A stretch of DNA of 14,879 bases from Thiobacillus sp. GTDB lineage: Bacteria > Pseudomonadota > Gammaproteobacteria > Burkholderiales > Thiobacillaceae. Positions 7,423-14,879 of the stretch are shown here, one piece after another; position 1 is the first letter of the stretch; the number at the start of each line of letters is the position of its first letter. The notes under the pieces are model-generated. The model ran no database searches and had not been told where the DNA came from. It saw only the letters and a program-made list of their open reading frames with translations. The DNA lies in the NCBI RefSeq assembly GCF_024708915.1, contig NZ_JANJXQ010000218.1, positions 1 to 14,879 on the forward strand. The letters are read 5' to 3'. Position numbers and translations under genes: made by a program.

Positions 7423-10199
7423 AGGCATGGTTCGGGCGACTCTCGCTGCGCTACAAGCTCACCCTCGCCGCACTCGGGGTGGAGGCCGTTATGCTGGCCT
7501 TTCTGATCGCCAACGGCGTCCAGCTCACCCGCCAGGAGTTGCAGCAGCAGGCCGAGCACCGCGTGCGGGAAGTGGGGGAAAACCTCGCCGCGGCCCTGCT
7601 TGCGCCCTTGTCGCACCAGGATGACGCCAGCGTGCGCGACGTCATTGAAACCTTGCAGCGCGACGATGGCCTGAAAATGATCGCGGTGCGCGACAACAAC
7701 AAGCGCATCGTGCACCAGGCCGGAACCGACGGCACCAAAGCCGATTTCAGGCTGCGGCAGCCGGTCGAGTTTTCCGGCCAGCGCTACGGTGAAATCGCCC
7801 TGGTCCTGTCGGGCGACTTCATTCACGAGGCGCGTAGCCGCTACGTGCGGCAAAGCCTTCTCATTGCCGTTGCGGCTTTGCTGCTGACCGGCATCCTGCT
7901 GGCCTGGTCGACCGGCGGTGTGGTACGCCGCTTCGAGGCGCTGACCCGTGCCAGCAAACGCATGGCGCAAGGCGACCTCGACGTCAGACTGGCCGGCGAA
8001 GGAGAAGATGAAATCGGCCAGTTGATCGGCACCTTCAACCGCATGGCCGAATCGGTCCGCTTCAATATCGACCGCGCACGCGAAAACGAAGCCCGCTTCC
8101 ATGCGATTGCCGACTACACCCACGACCTGGAATTCTGGCTGTCGCCCGAAGGCAGGCTGCTATGGATCAATCCGTCGGTCGAGCGCATGATCGGCCACAG
8201 CGTCGCCGAATGCATGGGACAACAGATGGATTTCCCGGCCGACGTCGTTCATCCGGAAGACCGCGCTGCAGCCGAATTCCAGCTGCGCCAAGCCTTGCGC
8301 GGCACCTCCGGCCAAGGCTACGTACTGCGGGTATGCCGCAAGGATGGCGGCCATTTCTGGGCGGTAGTGAACTGGCAGCCGATTCACGATTACAGCGGCG
8401 TTTACCAGGGCATCCGCGCCAGCATCCACAGCATCGACGACCTCAAGGCGACCGAGGCCAATCTGCGCCAGGCCATCAATGAGCTGCGGATGGCCGAAAG
8501 CCTGCAGGGCAAGTATCTGGAGGAAACCGAGCAGGAACGCGCGCGCCTGGTTTCGCTGTTGTCGGCGATGAATCTCGGCATTCTGTTCGTCGCCGCCGAC
8601 AACCGCGTGATCTACCACAACCCCGCGTTCAGCCGCATGTGGATGATCGAGGAAGAGGCCGCCCTGATCGGCCTGCCGGTGCACGAAGTGCTGGCCAAAT
8701 CCACCTCGGTGCTGGCGCGTCCCGATCACTTTTCGCGCCACCTGCTGTCGGTGCTGGAAACGCGCGAGCTGTCCGACAGTTATGAAATCCAGATGACCGA
8801 CGGCCGCGTCATCACCGAACTCGATTACCCGGTGCGCGACCGCGAAGGCCGCTTCATCGGCCACCTGTGGATTTACGAGGACATCACCCGCGAACGCCAG
8901 ACCGCCGAACAACTGGTGTATCTGGCGGAACGCGACGCCCTCACCGGGCTGTACAACCGCCACCGCTTCCAGCAGGAACTGGCGCGCACCATGCTGGAAA
9001 GCGACCGCCACCATCTGCCGTGCGCGGTGATGTTTTTCGACCTCGACGAATTCAAAACCATCAACGACAGCTATGGCCACCGTGCCGGCGATGCGCTGCT
9101 GATCCGGGTGGCCGGCGAAATCAGCGCCCTGGTGCGGCGCAATGAAGTTCTGGCGCGGCTGGGCGGCGACGAATTCGCCATCCTGATCCCCGCGGTGGAA
9201 GGCAACGAGGCCGAGGTACTGGCCGAGCGCGTGGTGCGCGCGGTGTCGCAGATTCCGTTCCGTTTCGACGGACAGAACCTGCGGCTTACCACCAGCCTCG
9301 GCATTGCCTACTATCCCGGGCACGCCACCGATGCCGACGACCTGGTTGCGCGGGCCGATATCGCCATGTATCAGGCCAAGGAGGCCGGCAAGAACACCTG
9401 GCGCGTATTCCGCGCCGATCGCGAGGCCGACAGCGAAATGCGCAGCCGCCTGTCGTGGGGCGAACGCATCAGCAATGCGCTCGACAAGGGCCTGTTCCAG
9501 CTGCATTTCCAGGGCGTCTACCGGACGGAGGACGGCACACTGTCGCACCTGGAGGCGCTGATTCGCATGATCGACGAGCGCAATCCCGACCAACTCATCA
9601 TGCCGGTGCATTTCATCCAGCTGGCCGAAAAAAGCGGCCGCATCCTCGACATCGATCGCTGGGTGATCCACCAGGTGCTGCGCATGTTGTCGCACAACCC
9701 GGCCATTCCTGCCATCGCAATCAATCTGTCGGGACGCTCGCTGTCCGAGCCCGGCCTGCCGCAATACATCGGCAACGAGCTACGGCTGACCGGCGTCAAC
9801 CCCGCCCGCCTGATCATCGAAATCACCGAAACCGCTGCGGTTTCCGACCTGCACGATGCGCAGCGCATGATCGAGGCGATGCGCCAGTTCGGCTGCGGCG
9901 TCAGCCTCGACGATTTCGGCGTCGGTTTCGCCTCCTTCGCCTACCTCAAGCATCTGCATGTCGACACCATCAAGATCGACGGCATTTTCATCCGCGACCT
10001 GCCCGGCGACCCCGACAACCAGGTGTTCGTGCAAGCCATGGTCAGCGTCGCGCTCGGCCTCGGCAAGTCGGTGGTGGCGGAATACGTCGAGGACAGCCAG
10101 ACGCTCGCCCTGCTGCGCAGGTTCGGGGTCGATCTGGTGCAGGGCTATCACCTCGACCGGCCGGTCGCCGACCACCCGGCGTTGCGGGACACAGTCTAG
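7419..10199 (+). CDS. Membrane HAMP-PAS-PAS-GGDEF-EAL cyclic-di-GMP enzyme
   Basis: A 926-residue inner-membrane protein that should make and/or break cyclic di-GMP. TM1 spans about residues 14-33, then a periplasmic sensor of about 110 residues with a PDC/Cache-like [16 protein letters not shown] strand, TM2 about 146-166 and a HAMP domain to about 215. PAS1 runs about 224-340 (HPEDR and a PAC segment follow), a helical linker to about 375, then PAS2 about 376-487. The GGDEF domain is about 500-661 with intact LGGDEF near 582; the inhibitory site reads RRNE rather than RxxD. The EAL domain is about 680-920 with EALIR near 711, [28 protein letters not shown] and QGYHL, so the metal-binding set looks complete and phosphodiesterase activity is expected. 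It is translationally coupled to the PhnD-like binding protein. Confidence 0.95.
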   Translation: MKAWFGRLSLRYKLTLAALGVEAVMLAFLIANGVQLTRQELQQQAEHRVREVGENLAAALLAPLSHQDDASVRDVIETLQRDDGLKMIAVRDNNKRIVHQAGTDGTKADFRLRQPVEFSGQRYGEIALVLSGDFIHEARSRYVRQSLLIAVAALLLTGILLAWSTGGVVRRFEALTRASKRMAQGDLDVRLAGEGEDEIGQLIGTFNRMAESVRFNIDRARENEARFHAIADYTHDLEFWLSPEGRLLWINPSVERMIGHSVAECMGQQMDFPADVVHPEDRAAAEFQLRQALRGTSGQGYVLRVCRKDGGHFWAVVNWQPIHDYSGVYQGIRASIHSIDDLKATEANLRQAINELRMAESLQGKYLEETEQERARLVSLLSAMNLGILFVAADNRVIYHNPAFSRMWMIEEEAALIGLPVHEVLAKSTSVLARPDHFSRHLLSVLETRELSDSYEIQMTDGRVITELDYPVRDREGRFIGHLWIYEDITRERQTAEQLVYLAERDALTGLYNRHRFQQELARTMLESDRHHLPCAVMFFDLDEFKTINDSYGHRAGDALLIRVAGEISALVRRNEVLARLGGDEFAILIPAVEGNEAEVLAERVVRAVSQIPFRFDGQNLRLTTSLGIAYYPGHATDADDLVARADIAMYQAKEAGKNTWRVFRADREADSEMRSRLSWGERISNALDKGLFQLHFQGVYRTEDGTLSHLEALIRMIDERNPDQLIMPVHFIQLAEKSGRILDIDRWVIHQVLRMLSHNPAIPAIAINLSGRSLSEPGLPQYIGNELRLTGVNPARLIIEITETAAVSDLHDAQRMIEAMRQFGCGVSLDDFGVGFASFAYLKHLHVDTIKIDGIFIRDLPGDPDNQVFVQAMVSVALGLGKSVVAEYVEDSQTLALLRRFGVDLVQGYHLDRPVADHPALRDTV

Positions 10200-10219
10200 A
10201 GCGAGCTGCGGACAGGGGC

Positions 10220-10250
10220 GCCTGTGGCCTCCGGCACAGGGTGCTAAAAT
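10220..10250 (+). promoter_or_regulatory. Extended -10 promoter for ybiT
   Basis: TGCTAAAAT (10242-10250) is an extended -10 element with a five-of-six TAAAAT hexamer, 33 bp upstream of the ybiT GTG. The -35 position (about 10222-10227, CTGTGG) is poor, as is usual for extended -10 promoters. A CCTGTG...CACAGG imperfect hairpin (about 10221-10240) overlaps the -35 region and may be the end of the upstream transcript or an operator. Confidence 0.55.
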
Positions 10251-10282
10251 GCCCCGTTTTTCCCGCATTTCAGGATACCTCC

Positions 10283-11875
10283 GTGCTTACCGCCTCCAGC
10301 ATCACTCTGCAATTTGCCGCCAAACCCCTGTTCGAGAACGTCAACGTCAAGTTCGGCGACGGCAACCGCTACGGCCTGATCGGCGCCAACGGCTGCGGCA
10401 AGTCGACCTTCATGAAAATACTGGCCGGCGAGCTGGAGCCGAGCGCCGGCAACGTCTCGCTCGACCCCGGCGAGCGCATGGCCTGGCTGCGCCAGGACCA
10501 GTTCGGCTACGAGGAGCAGCGCGTGCTCGACGTGGTGCTGCAGGGCCACGCCGAAATGTGGAAGGTGATGCAGGAAAAGGACGCCATCTACATGAACCCG
10601 GAGGCGAGCGAGGAAGACTACCTGCACGCCGCCGAACTGGAAGCCCGGTTCGGCGAGATGGGGGGCTACGACGCCGAGGCTCGCGCCGGTCAATTATTGC
10701 TTGGCGTCGGCATCCCCACCGAACAGCACAACGGCCCCATGAGCCAGATCGCGCCCGGCTTCAAGCTGCGCGTGCTGCTGACGCAGGCGCTGTTCTCCGA
10801 TCCCGACATCCTGCTGCTCGACGAACCGACCAACAACCTCGACATCAACACCATCCGCTGGCTGGAAAACGTGCTGAACGAGAGCAACGCCACCATCATC
10901 GTCATCTCGCACGACCGCCACTTTTTGAATCAGGTCTGCACCCACATGGCCGACCTCGACTACGGCACCATCAAGGTCTATCCCGGCAACTACGACGACT
11001 ACATGCTGGCCTCGACCCAGGCCAAGGAACGCCAGGCCAGCGCCAACGCCAAGGCCAAGGACAAGGTGGCCGAGCTGCAGGAATTCGTGCGCCGCTTCTC
11101 GGCCAACAAGTCGAAGGCACGCCAGGCCACCAGCCGCATGAAGATGATCGACAAGATCAAGATCGAGGATTTCAAGCCGTCGTCACGGCAGAACCCGTAC
11201 ATCCGCTTCGAGCCGGAGAAGGCGCTGCACCGCCGCGCGCTCGAGGTCGAGAATCTCAAGTTCGGCTACGACGGCTCGCCGCTGTTCACCAATCTCGGCT
11301 TCTCGCTGGAAGCCGGCGAAAAGATGGCCGTCATCGGCGGCAACGGCGTCGGAAAATCGACCCTGATGAAGCTGCTGATGGGCGAACTGACGCCGCAATT
11401 CGGCGAGGTGCGCTGGAGCGAAAACGCCAACGTCGGCTACTTCTCGCAGGACCATGTCGCCGACTTCGACATGGACAAGAACCTCACCGACTGGATGCAC
11501 CAGTGGACCCAGCCGGGCGACGACGAGCAGGTGCTGCGCGGCATTCTCGGGCGCCTCTTGTTCTCCGGCGACGACGTCAAGAAATCGGTACGCGTGCTGT
11601 CCGGCGGCGAAAAAGGGCGCATGCTCTACGGCAAGCTGATGCTCGGCCGCCACAACGTGCTGGTGATGGACGAGCCGACCAACCACATGGACATGGAATC
11701 GATCGAGTCGCTCAACCTCGCGCTCGACCTGTTCAAGGGTACGCTGATCTTCGTCTCGCACGATCGCCAGTTCGTCAGCAGCCTGGCCACGCGCGTCCTC
11801 GAAATCACCCCCGAAGGCGTCGAGTTCTACATGGGCAACTACGACGAATACCTGCATTCGAAGGGCCTCGAGTGA
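10283..11875 (+). CDS. ybiT: ABC-F family ATPase, YbiT type
   Basis: A soluble protein of 530 residues with two ABC ATPase domains and no membrane segment, the length of E. coli YbiT. ABC-F proteins bind the ribosomal E site and adjust translation; the specific task of YbiT is poorly known. The first domain has GANGCGKST near residue 35, a degenerate signature ([12 protein letters not shown]) and [12 protein letters not shown] charged inter-domain linker of about 80 residues ([24 protein letters not shown]) follows. The second domain has [28 protein letters not shown] and a VSHDRQF switch. The start is the GTG at 10283, seven bases after CAGGA and at the family-typical [10 protein letters not shown]; the open frame further upstream lies antiparallel in phase with the EAL coding region and is not used. 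The next gene overlaps by 4 bp. Confidence 0.96.
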   Translation: MLTASSITLQFAAKPLFENVNVKFGDGNRYGLIGANGCGKSTFMKILAGELEPSAGNVSLDPGERMAWLRQDQFGYEEQRVLDVVLQGHAEMWKVMQEKDAIYMNPEASEEDYLHAAELEARFGEMGGYDAEARAGQLLLGVGIPTEQHNGPMSQIAPGFKLRVLLTQALFSDPDILLLDEPTNNLDINTIRWLENVLNESNATIIVISHDRHFLNQVCTHMADLDYGTIKVYPGNYDDYMLASTQAKERQASANAKAKDKVAELQEFVRRFSANKSKARQATSRMKMIDKIKIEDFKPSSRQNPYIRFEPEKALHRRALEVENLKFGYDGSPLFTNLGFSLEAGEKMAVIGGNGVGKSTLMKLLMGELTPQFGEVRWSENANVGYFSQDHVADFDMDKNLTDWMHQWTQPGDDEQVLRGILGRLLFSGDDVKKSVRVLSGGEKGRMLYGKLMLGRHNVLVMDEPTNHMDMESIESLNLALDLFKGTLIFVSHDRQFVSSLATRVLEITPEGVEFYMGNYDEYLHSKGLE

Positions 11876-12627
11876 GCGAAATCGTCATCATCGGCCTCGG
11901 CCAGCTCGGCCGCGTGTTCGCCGGCGGCCTGCTGCGTACCGGCCACACCGTGGTGCCGGTCAACCGCGGCGACGACATGGCCAGCGTCGCGCAGGCGCAT
12001 CCCGATCCGGCGCTGGTGCTGGTCGCGGTTGCCGAGAACGACCTGCATGCCGTGCTGGCGACGCTACCCGAAGTCTGGAGGCCGCGCGTCGCGCTGATCC
12101 AGAACGAACTCTTGCCGCGTGACTGGCAGGCGCACGGCTACAGCGAGCCTACGGTGATCTCGGTGTGGTTCGAGAAGAAGAAGGGCATCGACGCCAAGCC
12201 GCTGATCGCGTCCCCCGTCGCCGGCTCCGGCGCCGCGCTGTTGTGCCGCGCGCTCGCCGCAATCGAGCTGCCGTGCCGTGAAGTCGCGTTGGGCGATGAA
12301 CTGCTGTTCGAACTGGTCCGCAAGAACGTCTACATTCTCACCACCAACCTCGCCGGACTGAAAACCGGCGGCAGCGTGGGACCGCTGTGGGCGCAGCACC
12401 AAACCTTCGCGCGCCGGGTGGCGAACGAGGTGATGGACATCCAGGACGCGCTCACCGGCGCGCAACACGATCGCGACGCGCTGATCGCCGGCATGCTCGA
12501 AGCATTCGACGGCGATCCCGATCACGGCTGCACCGGACGCTCGGCGCCGGCGCGGCTGGCGCGCGCAATTGGGCACGCGGATGAGTTCGGGTTGGACGTG
12601 CCCGTCCTGCGGGCGTTGGCAGGCTGA
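11872..12627 (+). CDS. Small Rossmann-fold NAD(P)-binding protein, ketopantoate reductase/6PGDH-like
   Basis: A 251-residue protein opening with a dinucleotide-binding segment, [30 protein letters not shown], where GLGQLG is the GxGxxG loop and the later Asn-Arg suggests NADP preference. The rest ([29 protein letters not shown], a SVWFEKKKG segment and an all-helical C-terminus) resembles the layout of ketopantoate reductases and 6-phosphogluconate-dehydrogenase relatives, but I see no catalytic motif that fixes a reaction. The GTG start overlaps the ybiT stop (GTGA), so translation is coupled to ybiT; whether this reflects a shared function is unknown. Its TGA lies inside a hairpin shared with the convergent lipoprotein gene. 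Confidence 0.8.
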   Translation: MSEIVIIGLGQLGRVFAGGLLRTGHTVVPVNRGDDMASVAQAHPDPALVLVAVAENDLHAVLATLPEVWRPRVALIQNELLPRDWQAHGYSEPTVISVWFEKKKGIDAKPLIASPVAGSGAALLCRALAAIELPCREVALGDELLFELVRKNVYILTTNLAGLKTGGSVGPLWAQHQTFARRVANEVMDIQDALTGAQHDRDALIAGMLEAFDGDPDHGCTGRSAPARLARAIGHADEFGLDVPVLRALAG

Positions 12628-12645
12628 GCGCGCCCCGGGCGCTCA
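12625..12645. terminator. Palindrome joining two convergent stop codons
   Basis: TGAGCGC (12625-12631) and GCGCTCA (12639-12645) form a perfect 7 bp stem with loop GCCCCGG. The TGA of the plus-strand gene and the TGA of the minus-strand lipoprotein gene are the outer ends of the two arms. No T-run follows on either strand, so it is at best a partial or Rho-assisted terminator. Confidence 0.45.
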
Positions 12646-13122
12646 GATTGCGCGGCCCCCGGGGCTTTTCTCGTCGCCGCCGACCACGCCCGCATGATCG
12701 AATGGCAGCCAGCTGGACGAGCGGTCGGTTTTGACCCGGCCCTTGATGCGATAGGGCACCCCGTGCTTCAGCGATTCCGGCGGCAGGGTCTTGATCTGCT
12801 GGATCAGGTGCTTCGACTGCATGATCGCGTCCACCCGCACTACCGTGCTGGACGTCGCCGCAATCAGCGTCGGCACCCGCGACAGCCCCCGCGCAAACGG
12901 ACGCCCGTTCACCTCCAGCTCGAAATCCAGCGCCTCGACATTCAGCTCGAAATCGTTCGGATTGCTGACCCGCAACCCCACATCGAAGTGCTGCTCGAAC
13001 AGGCCGAGGCTCTTGACGTCGACTTCGGCGACGCTCACCTTGGGGGCAACAGCGTTCAGCGGCAGACCGGAACAGGCGGCGAGGCCGAGCGCGAGAAGCA
13101 GAACGAGCAGACGCTGCAACAT
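12643..13122 (-). CDS. LEA14-like (WHy domain) lipoprotein
   Basis: A 159-residue protein with a lipoprotein signal peptide: MLQRLLVLLLALGLAAC, with the lipobox LAAC and the modified cysteine at residue 17. The next residues (SG) give no inner-membrane retention aspartate, so outer-membrane sorting is expected. The mature part is a single LEA14/WHy domain (VSVAEVDVKSLGLFEQHFDVGLRVSNPNDFELNVEALDFELEVNG), with the characteristic NPN turn and alternating beta strands. Bacterial members are linked to stress tolerance in a general way, without a known biochemical activity. It lies 7 bp past the stop of the fructosamine kinase gene and is probably co-transcribed with it. The ribosome site before the ATG is weak (TAGG). 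Confidence 0.9.
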   Translation of the reverse strand: MLQRLLVLLLALGLAACSGLPLNAVAPKVSVAEVDVKSLGLFEQHFDVGLRVSNPNDFELNVEALDFELEVNGRPFARGLSRVPTLIAATSSTVVRVDAIMQSKHLIQQIKTLPPESLKHGVPYRIKGRVKTDRSSSWLPFDHAGVVGGDEKSPGGRAI

Positions 13123-13129
13123 GGAAAGC

Positions 13130-14008
13130 CTATCGAATCTGCGCCAGCAGTTGGGCGGTCATGCGCGCGGCCTGCGCCACGTAGCCGCCGCCGAACAGGT
13201 TGGCGTGGTTGAGGATGTGGTAAAGATTGTAGAGCGTTTTGCGCCCCGCATAACCGGGGTCGAGCGGCCAGGCCGCGCGGTAGGCGGCGTAAAAATCCGC
13301 TGCGAAACCGCCGAACAGTTCGCTCATCGCGAGGTCGCATTCGCGGTCGCCGACATAGATCGCCGGATCGAAAATCACCGGCGTCCCATCGGCGAGGTAG
13401 CCGTGGTTGCCGCCCCACAGATCGCCATGCAGCAGCGAGGGGGCTGGCACATAGCCGCCGAAGAAAGCGTCGAGGCCGGCGAGCAGTCTCTCGCCATCCC
13501 GTTGCAGCGCGCCGCCATGGCCGTTTTGCGCCGCCAGTTCCAGCTGGTAGCCAAGCCGCTGCGTCCGCCAGAATGTGATCCAGTCGCGCGTCCAGCCGTT
13601 GCGCTGCGGCGTGCTGCCGATCCAGTTGTCGTGCGCCCAGCCGAATTGGGGCTGCGGCACACGGTGCTGGCGCGCCAGCCGCTCACCCAGCTGGGCGGCA
13701 TCGCCGCTGCCGTGCAGGTCCAGATACTCCAGCACCAGAAAGGCCTGGCCCGCCGCCGTGCCCGCGCACAGCGGCTGCGGCACCCGCACGCCCTGCGCCG
13801 CGGTGAGCGCGTGCAGCGCGGCCGTCTCGGCCTCGAACAGCGGCAGCCGCTCCGCGCGATTCGCCTTGACGAAGTAGCGGCGCAAACCGTCGCTCACGCT
13901 GAAGGTCCGGTTGATGTCGCCGCCGCCGAGCGGGCGCAGCGTAGTGGCGGCAAAAGGTATCCCGCTGGCGCGGGCGATCGTTGCGGCAACGGCGGCGACG
14001 AAGCTCAT
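13130..14008 (-). CDS. Fructosamine/ketosamine-3-kinase family protein
   Basis: These kinases phosphorylate sugar adducts on protein lysines (or ribulosamines/erythrulosamines), which makes the adduct fall off, so they act in cytosolic protein deglycation. The product has 292 residues, close to E. coli YniA. Visible are the N-lobe glycine turn (LRPLGGGDINRTF), the ATP lysine segment YFVKANR, EAETAALHAL, the hinge LVLEYLDL, the catalytic loop HGDLWGGN near residue 204, and the metal motif FDPAIYVGDRECDLAMSELFGGF near 222. I chose the ATG at 14008 because the product then starts MSFVAAVAATIA as family members do; a TTG at 14035 would add nine residues of no family character. The LEA14-like lipoprotein gene follows 7 bp downstream. 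Confidence 0.93.
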   Translation of the reverse strand: MSFVAAVAATIARASGIPFAATTLRPLGGGDINRTFSVSDGLRRYFVKANRAERLPLFEAETAALHALTAAQGVRVPQPLCAGTAAGQAFLVLEYLDLHGSGDAAQLGERLARQHRVPQPQFGWAHDNWIGSTPQRNGWTRDWITFWRTQRLGYQLELAAQNGHGGALQRDGERLLAGLDAFFGGYVPAPSLLHGDLWGGNHGYLADGTPVIFDPAIYVGDRECDLAMSELFGGFAADFYAAYRAAWPLDPGYAGRKTLYNLYHILNHANLFGGGYVAQAARMTAQLLAQIR

Positions 14009-14022
14009 CGGCGCGCAACCCT

Positions 14023-14079
14023 GTCCGCCATCCAAACCAAACGCGCCCCGGAGGGCGCGCTGGGCAAGGCATGGCGGAC
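14023..14079 (-). terminator. Nested double-stem terminator after the DUF971 gene
   Basis: The inner stem CGCGCCC (14042-14048) with GGGCGCG (14053-14059) has a 4-base loop and, read on the minus strand, is followed by TTTGGTTTGG. An outer perfect 9 bp repeat, GTCCGCCAT (14023-14031) with ATGGCGGAC (14071-14079), brackets it. The inner hairpin fits an intrinsic terminator for the DUF971 gene; the outer stem would include the leader of the fructosamine kinase gene. Confidence 0.6.
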
Positions 14080-14090
14080 GCGCACGCGGC

Positions 14091-14489
14091 TTACTTCCCC
14101 TTGGGACGCTGCTCGAACATCTTGGCGATGCCGGGGTCGCGCGAGGCGCCGGCGGCTTCCATCCGCTTCAGGTACTCGTCCCATAGCGCGGCCTGATTGG
14201 TGCCGAGGTCGTGGAGATATTCCCAGGAATAAATCCCGGTATTGTGGCCGTCTGAAAAGAAGAAGTTGATGCCATAGAGGCCCACCGGCTCGGCGGCATT
14301 GATCAGCACGTCACGCTTGCCGACCTGCAGCACCTCCTGGCCGGGGCCGTGGCCGCGCACTTCGGCGGACGGCGAGTAGACGCGCAGGAATTCGAACGGC
14401 AGTTCGAACCGCGCACCGTCGGTGAACGCGATTTCCAGCTTACGTGAAGCCTGGTGGAGCTTGATGTCGGTAGGAGTGGGAATGGCCAT
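14091..14489 (-). CDS. DUF971 protein (gamma-butyrobetaine hydroxylase-like N-terminal domain)
   Basis: A 132-residue cytosolic protein made of one DUF971 domain. It opens with PTDIKLHQASRKLEIAFTDG, then LPFEFLRVYSPSAEV, and carries the diagnostic block GLYGINFFFSDGHNTGIYSWEYLHDLG near residues 70-96. The domain is shared with the N-terminus of carnitine-synthesis dioxygenases and with proteins linked to Fe-S or quinone biology; in many betaproteobacteria I recall it beside ubiE, but here no ubi gene adjoins it within the window. Function is unassigned. The ATG at 14489 is the family start, with only a weak GAG upstream. A terminator follows its stop, and a tRNA gene lies 101 bp upstream on the same strand. 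Confidence 0.88.
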   Translation of the reverse strand: MAIPTPTDIKLHQASRKLEIAFTDGARFELPFEFLRVYSPSAEVRGHGPGQEVLQVGKRDVLINAAEPVGLYGINFFFSDGHNTGIYSWEYLHDLGTNQAALWDEYLKRMEAAGASRDPGIAKMFEQRPKGK

Positions 14490-14590
14490 GATTGAAGCGC
14501 TCGAAATGAATTTGGCCCCAAGTGTAAACCCGCGCTACAGAGATTAAACCCCGGCAGGGCAAGGGCTGAAACCGATGGTGACCTGAAAAC

Positions 14591-14667
14591 TGGCGCGCCC
14601 GGCGCGATTCGAACGCACGACCCCTGCCTTCGGAGGGCAGTACTCTATCCAGCTGAGCTACGGGCGC
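14591..14667 (-). tRNA. tRNA-Arg (anticodon CCG)
   Basis: A 77-base cloverleaf including an encoded CCA. The acceptor GCGCCCG pairs with CGGGCGC, the D arm is GCTCAGCTGGATAGAGT, the anticodon stem CTGCC/GGCAG holds loop CTCCGAA with anticodon CCG, and the T arm contains GTTCGAAT. It reads CGG arginine codons. No integrase or direct repeat beside it suggests use as an attachment site. Confidence 0.97.
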
Positions 14668-14678
14668 AAAGTCGGCGA

Positions 14679-14707
14679 AGCATAGCGGGTTTGCCGCGTG
14701 CCGTCCA
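14679..14707 (-). promoter_or_regulatory. Candidate promoter for tRNA-Arg
   Basis: On the minus strand TGGACG (14707-14702) and TATGCT (14684-14679) are separated by 17 bp, each matching four of six consensus bases. The predicted start would be about 5 bases upstream of the tRNA. Confidence 0.45.
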
Positions 14708-14749
14708 TCCGCCGGGGGCACCGCCCTTTCCTGTCGAGGCCGCTTTCCT

Positions 14750-14755
14750 TATAAT
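14750..14755 (+). promoter_or_regulatory. Consensus -10 element for the right-edge gene
   Basis: TATAAT, a perfect -10 hexamer, lies 37 bp upstream of the ATG at 14793. The -35 region (about 14727-14732, TTTCCT) is poor. Confidence 0.5.
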
Positions 14756-14792
14756 CGCGGCTTTCGACGCCACCCCCACCAAGGATAATTTC

Positions 14793-14879
14793 ATGGCCGA
14801 TTCGCACGCCAAGATGACCCAAGCCACCCCGCAGGAAGTCATCATTTCCGTTGTTGCCGGACTGTTCGCGCCCCTGCTG
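14793..14879 (+). CDS. Membrane-anchored protein, first 29 codons (possible c-type cytochrome)
   Basis: The frame is open from ATG 14793 to the window edge, preceded by AAGGA six to eight bases away and a consensus -10, so the gene is very likely real. The 29 visible residues are a short polar start ([15 protein letters not shown]) followed by the beginning of a hydrophobic segment ([14 protein letters not shown]), typical of an N-terminal anchor. Anchored cytochrome c5-like proteins of betaproteobacteria begin in a similar way, but no haem-binding CxxCH lies within the window, so that identity is a guess. Confidence 0.65.
   Translation, partial: MADSHAKMTQATPQEVIISVVAGLFAPLL

Noticed and set aside
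8160..9764. 534-codon minus-strand open frame inside the GGDEF/EAL gene
   Set aside because: It is the antisense shadow of intact PAS, GGDEF and EAL coding sequence, with no ribosome site or domain signature.
10220..10240. CCTGTG/CACAGG hairpin as an intrinsic terminator for the GGDEF/EAL gene
   Set aside because: The stem has a bulge and no T-run follows; it overlaps the ybiT -35 region, so it is noted only as part of that promoter.
9455..10282. Upstream extension of the ybiT frame into the EAL region
   Set aside because: Residues before the GTG at 10283 are low-complexity Arg/His/Pro-rich out-of-frame sequence; YbiT family proteins begin at [10 protein letters not shown].
9958..11871. Long upstream extension of the Rossmann protein frame through ybiT
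   Set aside because: It is the +1 shadow of ybiT; the GTGA overlap gives a proper start followed at once by a GxGxxG dinucleotide motif.
12791..14269. 492-codon plus-strand open frame across the lipoprotein and kinase genes
   Set aside because: It is a shadow of two clear minus-strand genes.
14591..14667. tRNA-Arg as an integration site for a mobile element
   Set aside because: No integrase gene, direct repeat of the tRNA 3' end or compositional break is visible in the window.
1..14879. CRISPR array, insertion sequence, toxin-antitoxin or phage gene
   Set aside because: I looked for regularly spaced repeats, terminal inverted repeats with transposase frames and small paired genes, and found none I could support.

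Overview
The window is GC-rich bacterial chromosome that reads as ordinary core and near-core gene content. Transketolase, a classical ArgA-type N-acetylglutamate synthase, RsmE, YbiT, an exported DsrE-family protein and a DUF971 protein all fit a betaproteobacterium. The exported DsrE protein and the start of what may be a membrane-anchored cytochrome suggest a sulfur- or iron-oxidising relative of Thiobacillus or the Nitrosomonadales. That placement is inference from gene content; no 16S or other marker is present. I see no integrase, transposase, phage gene, CRISPR array or obvious island.

Layout. 1-1461 (minus) is the N-terminal 487 residues of transketolase, cut by the window edge. 3653-1695 (minus) is a tight three-gene run: a thioredoxin-fold AhpC/TSA-type protein, a class I SAM methyltransferase and an inositol-monophosphatase-family phosphatase. 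Divergent from it, 3699-4427 (plus) is rsmE. It converges on an exported DsrE-family protein (4919-4488, minus), with a shared hairpin terminator between them. 5090-6457 (plus) is argA. A two-gene signalling cassette follows on the same strand: a PhnD-like periplasmic binding protein (6490-7422) and, overlapping it by 4 bp, a 926-residue membrane protein with HAMP, two PAS, GGDEF and EAL domains (7419-10199). After a clear promoter come a YbiT-type ABC-F ATPase (10283-11875) and, overlapping it by 4 bp, a small Rossmann-fold protein (11872-12627). The right end has a minus-strand pair of fructosamine kinase and LEA14-like lipoprotein (14008-12643), a DUF971 protein (14489-14091), a tRNA-Arg(CCG) (14667-14591), and the first 29 codons of a plus-strand membrane protein from 14793.

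How the genes work together. Most are housekeeping: carbon metabolism, arginine synthesis, rRNA modification, translation factor, deglycation. The most interesting unit is the PhnD-like binding protein plus GGDEF/EAL protein. No ABC permease or ATPase gene accompanies it, so the binding protein probably acts as a periplasmic sensor for a cyclic-di-GMP enzyme, in the manner of NspS-MbaA but with a different binding-protein family. Several genes appear to use TTG or GTG starts (argA, the PhnD-like gene, the AhpC-like gene, the phosphatase, ybiT and the Rossmann protein), so start positions matter when reading this annotation.
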